Below are positions 61,702 through 64,000 of a stretch of DNA of 64,000 nt, one piece after another. The stretch comes from Hortaea werneckii. Its lineage: Eukaryota > Ascomycota > Dothideomycetes > Mycosphaerellales > Teratosphaeriaceae. Numbering within the stretch: the stretch's first letter is position 1; every line of letters starts with the position of its first letter. The DNA lies in assembly GCA_037044905.1 (NCBI GenBank), contig JBAOKB010000077.1, forward strand, positions 682,001 to 746,000, written 5' to 3'. The notes beneath the pieces were generated by a model. The model was not told where the DNA came from, did not search any database, and saw only the letters and a list, made by a program, of their open reading frames with translations. The translations under genes were made by a program, and so were the position numbers.

Positions 61702-64000
61702 ATGGCCAGCACTCAAGAGAAGGCAGCCCTCCGCAACGAAAACCTTAAGAAGGTCTTGCCATTCATCAACAGCAACCGCGGCAAGTTCTCTGGAGCACCT
61801 GCCCAGGAAACAGCGCTCGATGGTTTTCTTCGAGGCACGCCCCTGTTCAAATTCCAGACTGGCTCCAAGATCAAGGTTCAGCACGACGGCAAAACGCTTC
61901 GAGAGCTACTCAGATCCGCGATCAGATCCGAAGAGCGTAGCATCGGAAATGTGGGCCTTGCCGGTCTTTTTGCGCGTGGTACGGAGGTGTTCCAACCAGC
62001 GTTTCTTAGGCAGCTGGGGATCGAAAACACAGCCAACCCGGAAGTAGAACAATCGACAGATCAAGAAAGCGGTGCAGCCTCCAACAGTGAGCAAAGCAGC
62101 TCGGCTCGGGCAACGTCAACGTTGCCTGCCGAGCAATCACAGGCAGGGTCCTCATCACAGCACAAAAGTCAGCTACAGCACCAGTCAGTCTTGGACAAAG
62201 TGGGCATTGTTTCCTCCAGGGATAGTTCAATAAATGAGGTACTCGGTGATGAATTTCCCGCATCCCCTCCAAACAGGAAGCGCAAGAACAGGCATGAACC
62301 CGAAGGTGTGGAAGGAATGCCACCGATCAAGAGCCCACGTCTTGCCTCCGAAATTAGCAATGAACAAACAGCCACTTCCTCGATCAGAAAGCGCAAGCTT
62401 GACCAGGTCGAACTAGACTTAGAAGAGGAAGAAGAGCGAATGGCATCCAAAAGCCCACGTCTCAATGTTGGGGGACGTGAGCAGCCCATCGAAATACAGG
62501 CGGCGGGAACAGGGGACGCCAGGAGGTCCTCCCAGCCAAGCGCACGATCTCGCACAGTTCAGAACGGTTCGAGCACAGGACTTTCCTCGCAAAGCATGAT
62601 GCCGAGAGTACCAGACGCCCCGATGGCCATGGCAGCCCCGTCGAAGCGGCAAGCAGTCGCGACAAATCTGGAGACTAGTCACGAGGTTCAGGATCCTGCG
62701 ATATCGACTGAGACTCCAAAGGCCAATCTGCCGAGTCCCATGGATACTTCAAGCGTTCGTCAGCAGAAAGATGCGAATTCCGTTTCCAGAACAGCATCAT
62801 CTACGAATGGCGTCAACCGGCAGCTCGATCGTGACACTTCTTCCGGCAAGGGCAAGGCTGCTATTGTAGCAGGTCCCTCCTCGCGCGAGTACACTAGAAG
62901 ACCTGGGGGGATCCTTGAGGCCAGTGATGATGCTCGCTTGACTGCGATTAACCCTCGCCCCCCCACCATGAAAGACCTGCAGGCTGCTCGCGTACAGGCG
63001 CCGCTCAGAAACGTTCGGGAACGTCACGCAGAAGCTATTGGACAGACGCTGCATGACCATCTCTACCCGCCTGAGGCCGAGCCGGCAGGGCCACTCGCAA
63101 AGAACATCCAGCTCGTCCTACTGCGACAGGGTAACATGATGATCCAGGAGTGCATGAAAGAGCTTGCTCATATGATCGCCGGGGTGGTGAGCTCATTTGC
63201 CAGAGAAAACGACCTGGATTACAGCGCTACGTCTGCTTTCGTGCAACAGCCAAGTCAGGAGCTTGAAGAGCTGTATAGCGAGGTTTTCGGATCAAAAGAT
63301 TGGAGCGCTGCGTGGCTCGAGCGTCTCAATCGGCAGCAGCCGTGCATATACCGGATGCCTATAGTGCTGGATGCTATGATTGGAGCCACAATCCATCGTG
63401 AAATATTTCAGAAAGAAATGCCGTGGGATGTGGAGCAGAACCTTCGTTCAAAGATGGGTTATGCAGTGAAATTTCTCGAAGAAGCCATGGGTGACCGAGG
63501 CCATAGTTTCAAGAATGTTGTCAAGCACGCTCACTTCAAGATGTGCGACAACAAAGAATTCCAGGACGAGATCATCGAACCGTATGCTCGGAAGATTGCC
63601 GATAGCCTTGCGATGACACTTGTGCCGCACCTGATAGCCCAGAAGAAACATCAGTATCCCAACGCTGACGCTCATTTCTTCAAAGCGCCTTGCTCCAGCG
63701 ACGAGTGGGTGAAGAAGTTGCGAAAGGTCTTCAAATTCGCCATAATACTACACGGCAAGATCAATGGTGCAAACGATGCGACCTACGAGTACGTGTGGTT
63801 CAAACCTGGCTCGATATGGGACGGTAAACAACGGAGCGTCGACGTTCCCGATGATTTCCCCAGAAAACCATACGAGGTGGTACTCACATGGTTGCCAGCA
63901 ATCAGGGTGGAATACTTGCCAGGGGCCTATCATACGGAAGCCGAATTTGCCGCGCCGGCTATGTGTTGGCTTGACGTCGATGGCGAACGCGCAGGCGTCA
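61702..64000 (+). CDS. Unknown partner protein of Hsp70-like ATPase, copy 2, cut by right edge
   Basis: Open frame from ATG at 61702 to the window end (766 codons, no stop seen). The N-terminus ENLKKVLPFINSNRGKF and NVGLAGLFARGTEVFQPAFL parallels the 46955 protein. Then comes a long Ser/Gln/Glu-rich disordered middle with repeated SPRL motifs (KSPRLASE, KSPRLNVG) and basic KRK clusters that could be nuclear localisation signals. The C-terminal domain from about residue 460 has ELYSEVFGSKDWSAAWLERL, IGATIHREIFQKEMPWDVEQ, NKEFQDEIIEPYARKIADSL and NDATYEYVWFKPGSIWDG, matching the other partner piece by piece. I recognise no known family. The missing 3' end prevents a size estimate. Confidence 0.7.
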   Translation, partial: MASTQEKAALRNENLKKVLPFINSNRGKFSGAPAQETALDGFLRGTPLFKFQTGSKIKVQHDGKTLRELLRSAIRSEERSIGNVGLAGLFARGTEVFQPAFLRQLGIENTANPEVEQSTDQESGAASNSEQSSSARATSTLPAEQSQAGSSSQHKSQLQHQSVLDKVGIVSSRDSSINEVLGDEFPASPPNRKRKNRHEPEGVEGMPPIKSPRLASEISNEQTATSSIRKRKLDQVELDLEEEEERMASKSPRLNVGGREQPIEIQAAGTGDARRSSQPSARSRTVQNGSSTGLSSQSMMPRVPDAPMAMAAPSKRQAVATNLETSHEVQDPAISTETPKANLPSPMDTSSVRQQKDANSVSRTASSTNGVNRQLDRDTSSGKGKAAIVAGPSSREYTRRPGGILEASDDARLTAINPRPPTMKDLQAARVQAPLRNVRERHAEAIGQTLHDHLYPPEAEPAGPLAKNIQLVLLRQGNMMIQECMKELAHMIAGVVSSFARENDLDYSATSAFVQQPSQELEELYSEVFGSKDWSAAWLERLNRQQPCIYRMPIVLDAMIGATIHREIFQKEMPWDVEQNLRSKMGYAVKFLEEAMGDRGHSFKNVVKHAHFKMCDNKEFQDEIIEPYARKIADSLAMTLVPHLIAQKKHQYPNADAHFFKAPCSSDEWVKKLRKVFKFAIILHGKINGANDATYEYVWFKPGSIWDGKQRSVDVPDDFPRKPYEVVLTWLPAIRVEYLPGAYHTEAEFAAPAMCWLDVDGERAGV

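Overview
The window is nuclear DNA of a filamentous ascomycete (Pezizomycotina, probably Dothideomycetes). The reasons are short 48-100 bp introns with GTRNGT donors and CTAAC/CTGAC branch sites, fungus-specific genes (VTC1, SOG2, sepH, COX8, RSM25, RUD3), secreted plant-cell-wall enzymes (GH11, GH30, AA9) and a fungal STAND (NLR-like) protein. I found no CRISPR array, rRNA, tRNA or intact transposon. Coordinates below include introns; exon limits are in the evidence.

Layout. 1-11.4 kb: SOG2 (-, cut by the left edge), AIM22 lipoate ligase (+), a wax-synthase-domain protein (-) and the septation kinase sepH (-). These conserved genes carry about fifteen one-base frameshifts, mostly in short homopolymers. 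12-14.3 kb: intact VTC1 (+) and NAA10 (-). 15.7-19.2 kb: convergent GH30 (+) and GH11 (-) hydrolases, again with frameshifts. 21-25.2 kb: RUD3 golgin (+) and LST8 (-). 27.2 kb: an orphan ORF. 28-32.4 kb: ELP1 and COX8 (-). 33-35.6 kb: an NLR-like protein. 36.3-42.7 kb: an AA9 LPMO (+), a short RecQ helicase (-), RSM25 (-) and a PPR protein (+). 44-48.7 kb: an Hsp70-like ATPase (-) divergent from an unknown partner (+). 49-57.9 kb: GUK1 (+), a six-cysteine secreted protein (-), a PTC2-type PP2C (+) and a 2-oxoglutarate oxygenase (+). 59-64 kb: a second Hsp70-like ATPase (-) divergent from a second, homologous partner (+, cut by the right edge).

The best candidate for an undescribed system is the duplicated divergent pair [Hsp70-like ATPase <- -> partner]. 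The two partner proteins share a short N-terminal motif region and a C-terminal domain, although their middles are unrelated and low-complexity. Both pairs have the same orientation and a short shared promoter with TGAAAGC-core tandem repeats. Other points of note are an AA9 LPMO with Phe where the axial copper Tyr is expected, an NLR-like protein whose P-loop has lost its first glycine and which lacks a repeat domain, a GC-AG intron in the PP2C gene, and the clustering of homopolymer frameshifts in part of the window.

Housekeeping content covers polarity and septation signalling (SOG2 in the RAM/MOR network, sepH in the SIN, LST8 in TOR), mitochondria (AIM22, COX8, RSM25, PPR), protein and tRNA modification (NAA10, ELP1) and nucleotide metabolism (GUK1).
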